NCBI GenBank assembly: GCA_028291365.1
Contig: JAQGIE010000199.1
Location: 1-37,358 of the forward strand
DNA: 37,358 nucleotides
Source of the DNA: Rhodospirillales bacterium
Lineage (GTDB): Bacteria; Pseudomonadota; Alphaproteobacteria; BOG-932; Roseiterribacteraceae
Direction: 5' to 3'
Shown here: piece by piece, positions 28,121 through 35,664 of the stretch
Position numbering within the stretch: position 1 is the first letter of the stretch
Layout: every line of letters starts with the position of its first letter
The notes under the pieces: model-generated
What the model saw: the letters and a program-made list of their open reading frames with translations, nothing else
What the model was told of the DNA's origin: nothing
Database searches by the model: none
Program-made: the position numbers and the translations under genes

Positions 28121-28528
28121 ATGAACGAGTTGGAGCGCAAATGCGTCTCCGCCGGGCTGAAGATGACCGATCAGCGCCGGGCCATTTTGAAAGTGCTGGA
28201 CGAGTCCGGGGATCATCCCTCGGTCGAGACCGTCTATGTGCGCGTGAAGGAGCTCGACCCGTCGGTGTCGATCGCCACGGTCTATCGCACCCTCAATCTG
28301 CTTGATCAGCTGCACCTGGTGCAGAAGCACGGGTTCAATTCGAACTTCGCGCGCTTCGAGACCAGGCTTGAACATCATCACCACCTGATCGACGTCGAGA
28401 CCGGCACGGTGATCGAATTCCAGGACGAGAAACTGGAAGAGCTGAAGCGCGAAATCGCCGCTCGCCTCGGCTATGAGATCGTCGAGGACATGCTCGAACT
28501 CTACGGGCGCAAAAAGCCGCGCGGATAG
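28121..28528 (+). CDS. Fur-family metalloregulator (alphaproteobacterial Fur/Mur type)
   Basis: This 135-residue repressor has a winged helix at about 1-85 (GLKMTDQRRAILKVL, SIATVYRTLNLL) and a dimerisation domain with the His cluster EHHHHLIDVETGTVIEF. The two CxxC zinc pairs of classical Fur are missing; the whole protein has only one Cys, near the N-terminus. That fits alphaproteobacterial Fur/Mur proteins, many of which respond to manganese. It does not fit Irr, as no heme-binding GCP motif is present. The start follows AGGGGACG. It stands 43 bases after upp and ends in a terminator built into its own last codons. Confidence 0.9.
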   Translation: MNELERKCVSAGLKMTDQRRAILKVLDESGDHPSVETVYVRVKELDPSVSIATVYRTLNLLDQLHLVQKHGFNSNFARFETRLEHHHHLIDVETGTVIEFQDEKLEELKREIAARLGYEIVEDMLELYGRKKPRG

Positions 28529-28540
28529 AAGCGGCTTTTT
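28511..28540 (+). terminator. Terminator overlapping the Fur-family stop codon
   Basis: AAAAAGCCGC (28511-28520) pairs perfectly with GCGGCTTTTT (28531-28540) around a 10-base loop that contains the TAG stop. The left arm encodes the final KKPR residues. The T5 tract is part of the stem end. Symmetry makes it potentially bidirectional. Confidence 0.82.
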
Positions 28541-28553
28541 CGGTACCGCCAGC

Positions 28554-29195
28554 TTGGAAGAACTCTGGACGTTGCTCCGCGGCATCGCGGTTGGGCTTGG
28601 CGTTGCCATCCCGGTCGGACCGCTGGCGCTGCTTTGCATGCGCCGCACGCTCGATCGCGGCGTCACGCACGGTTTCGCCACCGGCGTCGGCGCCGCCGTC
28701 GCGGACGGGATCTATTCGATGGTTGCGGCCTACGGCATCGCCGCCATTTCGGAGTGGGTCACGGTGTGGCAGGGGCCGATCCGGCTGGTCGGCGGCATTT
28801 TTCTTTTGTGGTTCGCGGTCCAGACCTGGCGTCACGATCCGCTGCCGCCGGTGGTCGAAGCGCGCGCCCGGCATCTGCCGGGCGATTTCGCCACCGGCTT
28901 CGTGCTCGCTTTCACCAACCCGATGACGATGATCGGCTTCGCGGCGATCTTTGCATCATTCGGTCTCGGAACCGACCTGCATGACTTCGATCGTGCCGCC
29001 GCCTTGGTCCTGGGCGTCTTTCTAGGGTCGTCGTCCTGGTGGCTGGCGCTGTCGGCGGGGGTGGCGCGCGTGCGCCACTTGATCTCGGTTCGAACGCTGC
29101 GCGCGGTGAATCTGGGGGCGGCCGCGATCCTGCTCCTGTCGTGCGTCTATGCCCTGGTCAGCGCCGCCCTGATCCTGACGCGTGGGCTGCGCTGA
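28554..29195 (+). CDS. LysE/RhtB-family exporter
   Basis: This inner-membrane exporter of amino acids or related small molecules has about 213 residues. Typical family segments are LGVAIPVGPLALLCMRRTLDRG at the N-terminus, GVGAAVADGIYSMVAAYG, and the second repeat GFVLAFTNPMTMIGFAAIF, with about six membrane helices. The start is uncertain: no ATG is available before the first helix. TTG 28554 is used here; TTG 28572, 11 bases after GGAAG, is a good alternative. It is separated from the Fur gene by the terminator, so it needs its own promoter or readthrough. Confidence 0.85.
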   Translation: MEELWTLLRGIAVGLGVAIPVGPLALLCMRRTLDRGVTHGFATGVGAAVADGIYSMVAAYGIAAISEWVTVWQGPIRLVGGIFLLWFAVQTWRHDPLPPVVEARARHLPGDFATGFVLAFTNPMTMIGFAAIFASFGLGTDLHDFDRAAALVLGVFLGSSSWWLALSAGVARVRHLISVRTLRAVNLGAAAILLLSCVYALVSAALILTRGLR

Positions 29196-29254
29196 CGCCG
29201 ATCAATTTGTCGGCTTCATCTTCAGGTAACGAACCGACGGTACGGTCCCGGCCC

Positions 29255-30997
29255 ATGTTCCCGCCTTCTCCGGCTTCGGCCGGCGTGCATGACGGACCGC
29301 TTTTCGCAGCGGTTCCCGACCAAGAGCGGCTCGCCGCGGCGCTGACCATCGCGCTCGCAGCCGCTGGGGATGTCGGCTACGAGTGGGACCTCGCCTCGGA
29401 CGAGGTGCGCTTCTTCGGCGCCATCAACGAGTTGTTCGGCGCCGACTCGCCGCCCGCCACCGGGCGCGCCTTTCACGACGTCATCGTCGGCCAGGATCTG
29501 TCGGCGCGTCTCGCCGCCCTCGATGCGCATTGGACCGACGCCGGCATCTTCGACTGTGAATTCCGGCTGCTGCTCGGCGACGGGCGGTATCGCTGGGTGC
29601 ATGATCGCGGTCAGGCGGCGCGCGGCCCCGACGGTGCGCCGCGACTGGTGCGCGGCGTGCTGCGTGCCATCGACCGCCGCAAACTCTACGAGCTGTCGCT
29701 CGAACAGAACGCCAATTTCGACGAGCTGACCGGCCTGTTCAACCGGCCGCGCCTGCAGACCTCACTCACCGAGACGCTGGGCCAGGTGCAGCGCTACGCC
29801 GCCGTCGCCTGCTACATGGCGATCGCGGTCGACAAATTACCGGTGGTCGGCGAGGGCTTCGGCCGCGCCGCTGCCGACGCGGTGCTGATCGGCATCGCCC
29901 ATCGTCTCGAACGGGTGCTGCGCGAACGCGACGTGATCGGCCGCGTCGGCGTCGACATGTTCGGCGTCATCCTGCATCGCTGCGCGCCCGACCACATGGC
30001 CGCGGTGGCGCAGAAGCTGCTGCAGGCGGTGCGCACCGATGCCATCGATACGCCCGACGGCCCGATCCACGTCACCTTGTCGATCGGCGGCGTCGCGCTC
30101 GCCGACGCGGTGTCGGACGCCAACGAATTGATGGCCAAGGCCGAGCTTGCGCTCGGCAATGCGCGCGGCCGCGGCGCCGACTGTTTCGTCGAGTATGAAT
30201 GGTCGCGCGCCCAGCGCCGCGAACATCGCGTGCAGGTGGAAGTCGCCGAACAGGTGCTGCGCGCGTTCAAGACCAACCAGGCGCGATTCGCATTCCAGCC
30301 GATCGTGGATTCGGCGCATGGCGGGACCGCGTACTACGAAGCGCTGCTGCGGATCGAAGGGCCCGACGGGTCGGTTCTGCCGGCGGGCGCGTTCCTGCCC
30401 GCAATCGACCGGCTGGGGCTGAACCGTATCGTCGATCTGCACGTGCTCGACCTCGCCGTCGCCGAGCTGGTTGCGCATCCCGACATCTCGCTGGCGGTGA
30501 ACGTGTCGGGCCTCACCGTGTCCGACCGTCCGTGGCGTCACCATGCCGAGCATCTGCTGCGCGGCCGCCCCGACGTCGCCGCGCGCCTGATCATCGAAAT
30601 CACCGAAACGGTGGCGATGCAGGACGTCGCCGAGGCCGAGCGTTTCGTCACCGCCATGCGCGCGCTGGGCTGCCGCGTCGCGCTCGACGATTTCGGCGCC
30701 GGCTACACCTCGTTCCGTCATTTGAAAGCGCTGTCGGTCGACATCGTGAAGATCGACGGCAGCTACGTGCAGGGCCTGCCGCTCAACCCCGACAACCAGC
30801 TCTTCGTGCGCACCTTGCTCGCTTTGTGCGACGGGTTCGGGCTCAAGACCGTGGCCGAGTTCGTCGAGACCCAGGCCGAAGCCGACCTGTTGCGCACCTA
30901 CGGCGTCGGGCTGCTGCAGGGCTATCACTGCGGCAAGCCGCAGCTCGACCGTCCCTGGATGCGCGACCTGCCGCCGCTTCGCGCGGTCGGCGACTGA
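29255..30997 (+). CDS. PAS-GGDEF-EAL protein, likely c-di-GMP phosphodiesterase
   Basis: This 580-residue soluble signalling protein has no membrane helices. A PAS-like domain occupies about 30-145 (WDLASDEVRFFG...YRWVHDRGQAARG). The GGDEF domain begins DELTGLFNRPRL but its active site is G232-V-D-M-F, so cyclase activity is unlikely. The EAL domain is complete: E362-A-L364, NVSGLT, EITETVAM, DDFGAGYTSF, KIDGSYV, AEFVET and LQGYHCGKP, the residues needed for metal binding and catalysis. It therefore probably hydrolyses c-di-GMP, with PAS and degenerate GGDEF as sensors. It lies 60 bases after the LysE gene and converges on phaR. Confidence 0.92.
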   Translation: MFPPSPASAGVHDGPLFAAVPDQERLAAALTIALAAAGDVGYEWDLASDEVRFFGAINELFGADSPPATGRAFHDVIVGQDLSARLAALDAHWTDAGIFDCEFRLLLGDGRYRWVHDRGQAARGPDGAPRLVRGVLRAIDRRKLYELSLEQNANFDELTGLFNRPRLQTSLTETLGQVQRYAAVACYMAIAVDKLPVVGEGFGRAAADAVLIGIAHRLERVLRERDVIGRVGVDMFGVILHRCAPDHMAAVAQKLLQAVRTDAIDTPDGPIHVTLSIGGVALADAVSDANELMAKAELALGNARGRGADCFVEYEWSRAQRREHRVQVEVAEQVLRAFKTNQARFAFQPIVDSAHGGTAYYEALLRIEGPDGSVLPAGAFLPAIDRLGLNRIVDLHVLDLAVAELVAHPDISLAVNVSGLTVSDRPWRHHAEHLLRGRPDVAARLIIEITETVAMQDVAEAERFVTAMRALGCRVALDDFGAGYTSFRHLKALSVDIVKIDGSYVQGLPLNPDNQLFVRTLLALCDGFGLKTVAEFVETQAEADLLRTYGVGLLQGYHCGKPQLDRPWMRDLPPLRAVGD

Positions 30998-31048
30998 GCT
31001 TTTTTCGGGCCTGCGCGTCGCGCCGCCCGTGAGATTTGCTCGGCCAGA

Positions 31049-31621
31049 TTAGCTGGAGGTTTTTCCGCTCTGGCGCTGCAGCTCTTCCATGCGGCGCTTC
31101 AGATCTTCCATCTCGCGCTCGGGCGACTGCTTCGGCACGCCGACTGCGCCGGGCGCGAACATGCGCATGGCCTGCTCGAACATCTGCATGTTCTGCTTGC
31201 CCATCTCGCCCAGCGCGCTGCCGAACGGGAACATGCCGCCGAACGTGTTCGCGAAGTAATCGCGCATGCGATCCTGTTCCTTCGTGAACGCGACCATCGC
31301 CTGGTCGAGATAGGTCGGCACCATCCATTGCATCTGGTCGCCGTAGAAACTGATCAGCGTACGCAGGAAGCTGATCGGCAGAAGGTTCTGTCCCTTGCTT
31401 TCTTCCTCGACGATGATTTGGGTAAGCACGCTGCGCGTGATGTCGTCGCCGGTCTTCGCGTCGTACACGACGAAGTCGACCCCGTCCTTGACCATCTGGG
31501 CGAGATGGTCGAGCGTTACATAACTGCTGGTCGCAGTATTATAGAGCCGTCGGTTGGCGTATTTCTTGATCGTCACCGGCGAAGCGGCGTCTTGCTTCTG
31601 CTGTTCGGCTGGTTCCGCCAT
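31049..31621 (-). CDS. phaR: Polyhydroxyalkanoate synthesis repressor PhaR
   Basis: PhaR binds both DNA and PHA granules, repressing phasin and PHA genes until polymer appears. The 190 residues show the PHB_acc_N domain at about 15-75 (TIKKYANRRLYNTATSSYVT, then VVYDAKTGDDITRSVL). The PHB accumulation regulatory region QMQWMVPTYLDQAM...FTKEQDRMRDYF follows, and a C-terminal coiled coil (REMEDLKRRMEELQRQ). GGAAG precedes the ATG. It is divergent from the PhaC-like gene across a 98-bp gap, the natural place for its operator, though I see no confident PhaR site. Confidence 0.96.
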   Translation of the reverse strand: MAEPAEQQKQDAASPVTIKKYANRRLYNTATSSYVTLDHLAQMVKDGVDFVVYDAKTGDDITRSVLTQIIVEEESKGQNLLPISFLRTLISFYGDQMQWMVPTYLDQAMVAFTKEQDRMRDYFANTFGGMFPFGSALGEMGKQNMQMFEQAMRMFAPGAVGVPKQSPEREMEDLKRRMEELQRQSGKTSS

Positions 31622-31658
31622 GACATCTCTTCCTTCGCTACCGCCGCGAACGGCGGCT

Positions 31659-31687
31659 TTGACACACCTACGCGACCGGGACCGTCC
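31659..31687 (+). promoter_or_regulatory. Candidate promoter for the PhaC-like gene
   Basis: A perfect -35 box TTGACA (31659-31664) sits in the 98-bp phaR/phaC-like divergent gap. After 17 bases the sequence is CCGTCC, a poor -10. The location is right for a PhaR-controlled promoter, but the call rests on the -35 alone. Confidence 0.3.
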
Positions 31688-31719
31688 CGCGCAAGCTAAG
31701 CTGACGCGAGTACTTCGCC

Positions 31720-32049
31720 ATGGACCAGAATCCCGACGATCTCGCACGGCGCTGGTTGGCGCTCTGGCAGGAGCATTGGGCGCAGAGCCTGGCCAGCCCG
31801 GAGACAGCGGCGTTGGTCGCGCGCCTGTTCGAGGGTTTGGCGCGTGACGCCGCGGGTGGGGCCGCGGCCCTTGCCGCTGCATCTTCTGTCGGCGGCGGCG
31901 GCCTGGTCGAGTGCGAGCGCCGGATTGCCGAACTTGAACGGCGCGTGGCCGAGCTGGAGTCCGAACGCGCCGGCGGAGCTTCGGGACGCGCTGGCGAGCC
32001 TGCCCCGGTCGGTGCTGGACGCGTCCCTCGGTCGGACGATCCTCGCTAA
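31720..32049 (+). CDS. Coiled-coil leader: PhaE-like small protein or N-terminus of the PhaC-like enzyme
   Basis: The frame encodes 109 residues. The first ~84 look real: MDQNPDDLARRWLALWQEHW, then SPETAALVARLFEGLARDAA, an Ala/Gly stretch and a regular heptad coiled coil (ECERRIAELERRVAELESE). After about base 31973 this frame turns into low-quality Gly/Pro/Arg sequence, while the +1 frame becomes clear PhaC-like coding. Thus it is either a short PhaE-like partner overlapping the next gene or the true N-terminus of that gene, split by a frameshift or a sequence error. PhaE subunits also end in coiled coils. The last ~25 residues are probably not native. Confidence 0.55.
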   Translation: MDQNPDDLARRWLALWQEHWAQSLASPETAALVARLFEGLARDAAGGAAALAAASSVGGGGLVECERRIAELERRVAELESERAGGASGRAGEPAPVGAGRVPRSDDPR

Positions 32050-33028
32050 TTTCGACGCTTTTCTCACCGGCCTCGAACGCTATCGCGCGCATCCCTATCG
32101 CCGCGCGCTGAGCGATCCGCCCGCCGCCTGGGCGGAAGGCGCGACCAGCCTGCTCGATCACGGCGGCACCGGCCCGCTGCTGGTGATGGTCCCGTCGCTG
32201 ATCAATCGCGGCTACGTGCTCGACCTCGCCGAGGAGAACAGCCTGGCGCGCTGGCTCAGCACCGAGGGGTTGCGCGTGCTGCGGCTCGAATGGGGCGCGC
32301 CGGGCGCCGACGAGCGCGGCTACGACGTCGCCGCCTACGTGCTGCGTCTCGAACGCGCGCTCGAAGCGCTGGGCGAGCCGGTGCATCTGCTCGGCTACTG
32401 CATGGGCGGGCTGCTGACCGTTGCGGCCGCGATCCGCGCCCCGATCCGCGTGCGTTCGCTGTCGCTTTTGGCCGTGCCCTGGGACTTCCACGCCGACGCG
32501 CCCGACCGCGCGCGCACCCTGGCTTCGATCCACGCCGCCATGGCGCCGCTGCTCGACCGGCTCGGCGTCATGCCGCTCGATCTCATCCAGGCCTTGTTCG
32601 CCTGGCTCGATCCACTGGGCTCGGCGCGTAAATTCTCCAAGTTCGGCGCGATGCCGGGCGACAGCGCGCAGGCGCATGCCTTTGTCGCGCTCGAAGATTG
32701 GCTGAATGACGGTGTGGAATTGACACCGGGCGTCGCTGCCGACGGCATGGCGTGCTGGTATGGCGACAACGATCCGGTGCATGGGCGCTGGCAGGTCGAC
32801 GGCGAGGCGATCGACGCCCGCCACGTCAAAGCGCGCTCGCTGCTGCTGGTGCCGCAAGGCGACCGCATCGTGCCGCCGGGCTCGGCCAACGCGCTGGCAG
32901 CGCAGCTTCCCGATGCGGCGGTCATTTCACCACCACTCGGTCATATCGGCATGGTGGTGGGCTCGCGGGCGCGGCGCGCGACATGGGAGCCGCTGGCGAA
33001 ATGGCTGCGCGAGGGCGAACTCGGCTGA
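31844..33028 (+). CDS. PhaC-like polyhydroxyalkanoate synthase / alpha/beta hydrolase
   Basis: The protein has the PHA-synthase version of the alpha/beta-hydrolase fold: VPSLINRGYVLDL, the lipase-like box GYCMGGL with Cys (codon 32399-32401) instead of Ser, Asp in VPQGDRIVPP (32861-32863) and His in LGHIGMVVG (32942-32944). It is short, like class III PhaC. Family-like sequence starts near 31973 (AELRDALASLPRSVLD); before that this frame is Trp/Pro/Ser-rich and doubtful. GTG 31844 has GAGGG 8 bases upstream; GTG 32012 is a second candidate start. A single gene joined to the preceding frame is also possible. It lies upstream of phaA and phaB. Polymerase activity is inferred. Confidence 0.8.
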   Translation: MTPRVGPRPLPLHLLSAAAAWSSASAGLPNLNGAWPSWSPNAPAELRDALASLPRSVLDASLGRTILANFDAFLTGLERYRAHPYRRALSDPPAAWAEGATSLLDHGGTGPLLVMVPSLINRGYVLDLAEENSLARWLSTEGLRVLRLEWGAPGADERGYDVAAYVLRLERALEALGEPVHLLGYCMGGLLTVAAAIRAPIRVRSLSLLAVPWDFHADAPDRARTLASIHAAMAPLLDRLGVMPLDLIQALFAWLDPLGSARKFSKFGAMPGDSAQAHAFVALEDWLNDGVELTPGVAADGMACWYGDNDPVHGRWQVDGEAIDARHVKARSLLLVPQGDRIVPPGSANALAAQLPDAAVISPPLGHIGMVVGSRARRATWEPLAKWLREGELG

Positions 33029-33038
33029 CCGGCCCAGG

Positions 33039-33067
33039 TTGACCGGTGCAAGCAGCGGTCCTTAGCT
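33039..33067 (+). promoter_or_regulatory. Candidate promoter for phaA
   Basis: TTGACC (33039-33044), a 17-base spacer and TTAGCT (33062-33067) precede phaA by about 47 bases. This is a good housekeeping-sigma arrangement for an alphaproteobacterium and would let phaA and phaB be transcribed independently of the PhaC-like gene. Confidence 0.45.
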
Positions 33068-33114
33068 ACGCGTTCTTCTCTTTCAGTCTTTTCCTCTGAC
33101 CCGAGGGTCTTCCA

Positions 33115-34290
33115 ATGTCTGCAATCGTCATCGTCGCCGCCGCGCGCACGCCGATCGGCGCTTTCAACGGCGCGCTCGCCAACCTGCCCGCGCATGCGTT
33201 GGGCAAGGTCGCGATCGAAGCGGCGCTGACCCGCGCCAATGTCGCCGCCGACGAAGTCGACGAGGTGATCCTGGGTCAGGTCCTGACCGCGGGCGAGGGC
33301 CAAAATCCCGCACGCCAGGCGGCAATCGCGGCAGGCATCCCCAAAGAACGCACCGCCTACGGCATCAACCAGGTGTGCGGGTCGGGCCTGCGCACGGTGG
33401 CGCTCGGCATGCAGGCGATCCTCGCCGGCGACAGCCGCATCGTCGTCGCGGGCGGCCAGGAAAGCATGAGCATGTCGCGCCACTGCGCCCATCTGCGCGG
33501 CGGCACGAAAATGGGCGGGCTCGAACTCGTCGACACGATGATCAAGGACGGGCTGTGGGATGCCTTCAACGGCTATCACATGGGCCAAACCGCCGAGAAC
33601 GTCGCGCGCGAATGGCAGATCACGCGCGAGCAACAGGATGAATTCGCGCTGGCCTCGCAGAACAAGGCCGAAACGGCGGTCAAGTCGGGCCGCTTCAAGG
33701 ACGAGATCGCACCGGTGACGGTGGCGTCGCGCAAAGGCGACGTGGTCGTCGACACCGATGAATATCCGCGCTTCGGCGCCACCATCGAAGCGATGCAGAA
33801 GCTCAAGCCGGCTTTTGCCAAAGATGGTTCGGTCACCGCGGGCAACGCGTCGGGGCTGAATGACGGCGCCGCCGCGCTGGTGTTGATGACCGAAGAAGAG
33901 GCGGCCAAGCGTGGCCTCACCCCGCTGGCGCGCATCGTCAGCTGGGCGACGGCGGGCGTCGATCCCAGCGTGATGGGCATCGGTCCGGTGCCGGCGTCGC
34001 GCCGCGCGCTGGAGAAGGCGGGCTGGAAAGTCGCCGATCTCGACCTGATCGAAGCCAACGAGGCCTTCGCGGCGCAGGCATGCGCGGTGGGCAAGGAACT
34101 CGGCTTCGATCCGGACAAGCTCAACGTCAATGGCGGCGCCATCGCGCTCGGTCATCCGATCGGCGCGTCGGGCGCGCGCGTACTGACCACCTTGCTGCAC
34201 GAGATGGGCAAGCGCAGCGCCAAGAAAGGACTCGCGACGCTGTGCATCGGCGGCGGCATGGGCATTGCCATGTGCGTGGCGCGCGACTAG
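33115..34290 (+). CDS. phaA: Acetyl-CoA C-acetyltransferase (beta-ketothiolase)
   Basis: The enzyme joins two acetyl-CoA to acetoacetyl-CoA, the first step of polyhydroxybutyrate synthesis. The 391 residues contain the thiolase catalytic set: nucleophile C88 ([11 protein letters not shown]), H347 ([12 protein letters not shown]) and C377 (LCIGGGMG), with [10 protein letters not shown] and [11 protein letters not shown]. The length and the closing [10 protein letters not shown] are normal for biosynthetic thiolases. GAGGG lies upstream of the ATG. phaB follows after a 197-bp gap filled by tandem repeats that copy this gene's last codons. Confidence 0.97.
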   Translation: MSAIVIVAAARTPIGAFNGALANLPAHALGKVAIEAALTRANVAADEVDEVILGQVLTAGEGQNPARQAAIAAGIPKERTAYGINQVCGSGLRTVALGMQAILAGDSRIVVAGGQESMSMSRHCAHLRGGTKMGGLELVDTMIKDGLWDAFNGYHMGQTAENVAREWQITREQQDEFALASQNKAETAVKSGRFKDEIAPVTVASRKGDVVVDTDEYPRFGATIEAMQKLKPAFAKDGSVTAGNASGLNDGAAALVLMTEEEAAKRGLTPLARIVSWATAGVDPSVMGIGPVPASRRALEKAGWKVADLDLIEANEAFAAQACAVGKELGFDPDKLNVNGGAIALGHPIGASGARVLTTLLHEMGKRSAKKGLATLCIGGGMGIAMCVARD

Positions 34291-34412
34291 CGCGGCGCAC
34301 GAGAAAGAGTTGCGTGGCGCGCGACTAGCGCGGCGCACGAGAAAGACTCGCGTGGCGCGCGACTAGCGCGGCGCACGAGAAAGAGTTGCGTGGCGCGCGA
34401 CCAGCGTGCCGC
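34273..34412 (+). repeat. 38-bp tandem repeat, about 3.5 copies, seeded by the phaA 3' end
   Basis: Units lie at 34273-34310, 34311-34348 and 34349-34386, with a diverging partial copy from 34387. The full copies differ at only one to three positions, near the unit ends. Each unit begins with the last codons and stop of phaA (encoding C-V-A-R-D-stop) and continues CGCGGCGCACGAGAAAGA. The first copy is the real gene end. The units contain an imperfect GC palindrome around ACTAG and no T-run. Confidence 0.92.
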
Positions 34413-34443
34413 TGACGAGACGAGCACGCTTACATCGACAACG

Positions 34444-34468
34444 GCTCGCCGGAGCGCAACCGGCGAGC
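34444..34468 (+). other. Intergenic hairpin ahead of phaB
   Basis: GCTCGCCGG (34444-34452) pairs perfectly with CCGGCGAGC (34460-34468) around a 7-base loop. It ends 19 bases before the phaB start, just upstream of the GGGAGG ribosome-binding site. With no T-run it is unlikely to terminate; it could protect or cut the phaB message. Confidence 0.55.
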
Positions 34469-34487
34469 GAACTGGACGGGAGGTCTC

Positions 34488-35210
34488 ATGGCTCGTACGG
34501 CGGTGGTCACCGGTGGCACGCGCGGCATCGGTGCCGCAATTTCGATCAAGCTGAAAGAGAACGGGTACGACGTCGCCGCCTGCTATGGCGGTGACGACGC
34601 GCGCGCCAAGTCTTTCACCGAAGTGACGGGCATTCCCGCCTACAAATTCGACGTCAGCGATTTCGAGGCCTGTCGAACCGCGGTGCGCACGATCGAGGGC
34701 GACGTCGGCGTCATCGACGTGCTGGTCAACAATGCCGGCATCACGCGCGACACCACGATGAAGCGGATGAATTTCGTGCAGTGGAACGAGGTCATCCAGA
34801 CCAACCTCTCCTCGTGCTTCAACATGTGCCAGGCGGTGTGGGACGGCATGCTGAACCGTTCGTTCGGCCGCATCGTCAATATCGGTTCGATCAACGGCCA
34901 GGCCGGCCAGTATGGCCAGGTCAATTACGCCGCCGCCAAGTCGGGCATTCACGGCTTCACCAAAGCGCTGGCGCAGGAAGGCGCGTCCAAGGGCATCACC
35001 GTCAACGCCATCGCGCCCGGTTACATCGACACCGACATGGTGCGTGCGGTGCCGCCCAACGTGCTGGAGAAGATCGTCGCCAAGATTCCGGTCGGCCGCC
35101 TCGGTCGCGCCGATGAAATCGCGCGCGGCGTGATGTTCCTGGTCGCCGACGATGGCGGCTTCATCACCGGCTCGACGCTGTCGATCAACGGTGGCCAGCA
35201 TATGTACTGA
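34488..35210 (+). CDS. phaB: Acetoacetyl-CoA reductase
   Basis: This NADPH-dependent short-chain dehydrogenase reduces acetoacetyl-CoA to (R)-3-hydroxybutyryl-CoA, the PHB monomer. In the 240 residues, the cofactor loop is VVTGGTRGIGAAI, LVNNAGITRD follows, and the catalytic triad is S134 (NIGSING), Y147 and K151 (VNYAAAKSG). VQWNEVIQTNLSSCFNM and the terminal STLSINGGQHMY are typical of PhaB. The Shine-Dalgarno GGGAGG is strong. It is second in the phaA-phaB pair. Confidence 0.96.
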   Translation: MARTAVVTGGTRGIGAAISIKLKENGYDVAACYGGDDARAKSFTEVTGIPAYKFDVSDFEACRTAVRTIEGDVGVIDVLVNNAGITRDTTMKRMNFVQWNEVIQTNLSSCFNMCQAVWDGMLNRSFGRIVNIGSINGQAGQYGQVNYAAAKSGIHGFTKALAQEGASKGITVNAIAPGYIDTDMVRAVPPNVLEKIVAKIPVGRLGRADEIARGVMFLVADDGGFITGSTLSINGGQHMY

Positions 35211-35238
35211 TGCGGCGCGGGCCGATGAGGCGCGTCAC

Positions 35239-35664
35239 GTGACCAGCCGCGAATATCCGACGCGCCCCTGGGTCGGCGTCGGTGTCGTGATTCGCCGCGG
35301 CGAGCAGCTGCTGCTGGTGCGGCGCGCCAAGGCGCCGCGCGCGGGTGAATGGTCGATCCCGGGCGGCGCGGTCGAACTGGGCGAGACGATTTTTGCAGCC
35401 GCCAAACGCGAAGTGCGCGAAGAAACCGGCCTCGACATCACGCCGGTCAAGCTTCTGACCACGGTCGACGCGATCCAACGCGACGACCAGGGCAATGTCG
35501 CTTTCCACTACGTTCTGATCGACCTGCTCGCGACGGTGGGCGACACCCAAGTGCCGGTCGCGCGCGACGATGTTGACGCGGTGCGCTGGGCGACGTTGGA
35601 CGAAGCGATCGAACTGCTTCCGTGGCAGGCGACGCGCGACGTCGTCCGCATGGGTTTTGCGTGA
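35239..35664 (+). CDS. NUDIX hydrolase
   Basis: This 141-residue pyrophosphohydrolase has an intact Nudix box, GGAVELGETIFAAAKREVREETGLDI (Gx5Ex7REUxEExGU), at about residues 40-65. It is preceded by GVGVVIRRGEQLLLVRRA, as in MutT/ADP-sugar-type enzymes. The nucleotide substrate cannot be predicted. The GTG start is chosen because GAGG lies 7-11 bases upstream and the conserved domain begins ten residues later. It follows phaB by 28 bases, and its stop overlaps the next start as GTGA. Confidence 0.9.
   Translation: MTSREYPTRPWVGVGVVIRRGEQLLLVRRAKAPRAGEWSIPGGAVELGETIFAAAKREVREETGLDITPVKLLTTVDAIQRDDQGNVAFHYVLIDLLATVGDTQVPVARDDVDAVRWATLDEAIELLPWQATRDVVRMGFA

Noticed and set aside
28121-28528. 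Irr (heme-responsive iron regulator)
   Set aside because: The protein has a His cluster but lacks the GCP heme motif and the Irr-type dimer sequence; Fur/Mur fits better.
32050-32857. Long minus-strand extension upstream of phaR
   Set aside because: PhaR starts at 31621 with a GGAAG site and its conserved domain. The upstream extension is antisense to the PhaC-like gene.
34273-34412. CRISPR array
   Set aside because: The 38-bp units are directly abutting with no spacers, and the first unit is the end of phaA; it is a simple tandem duplication.
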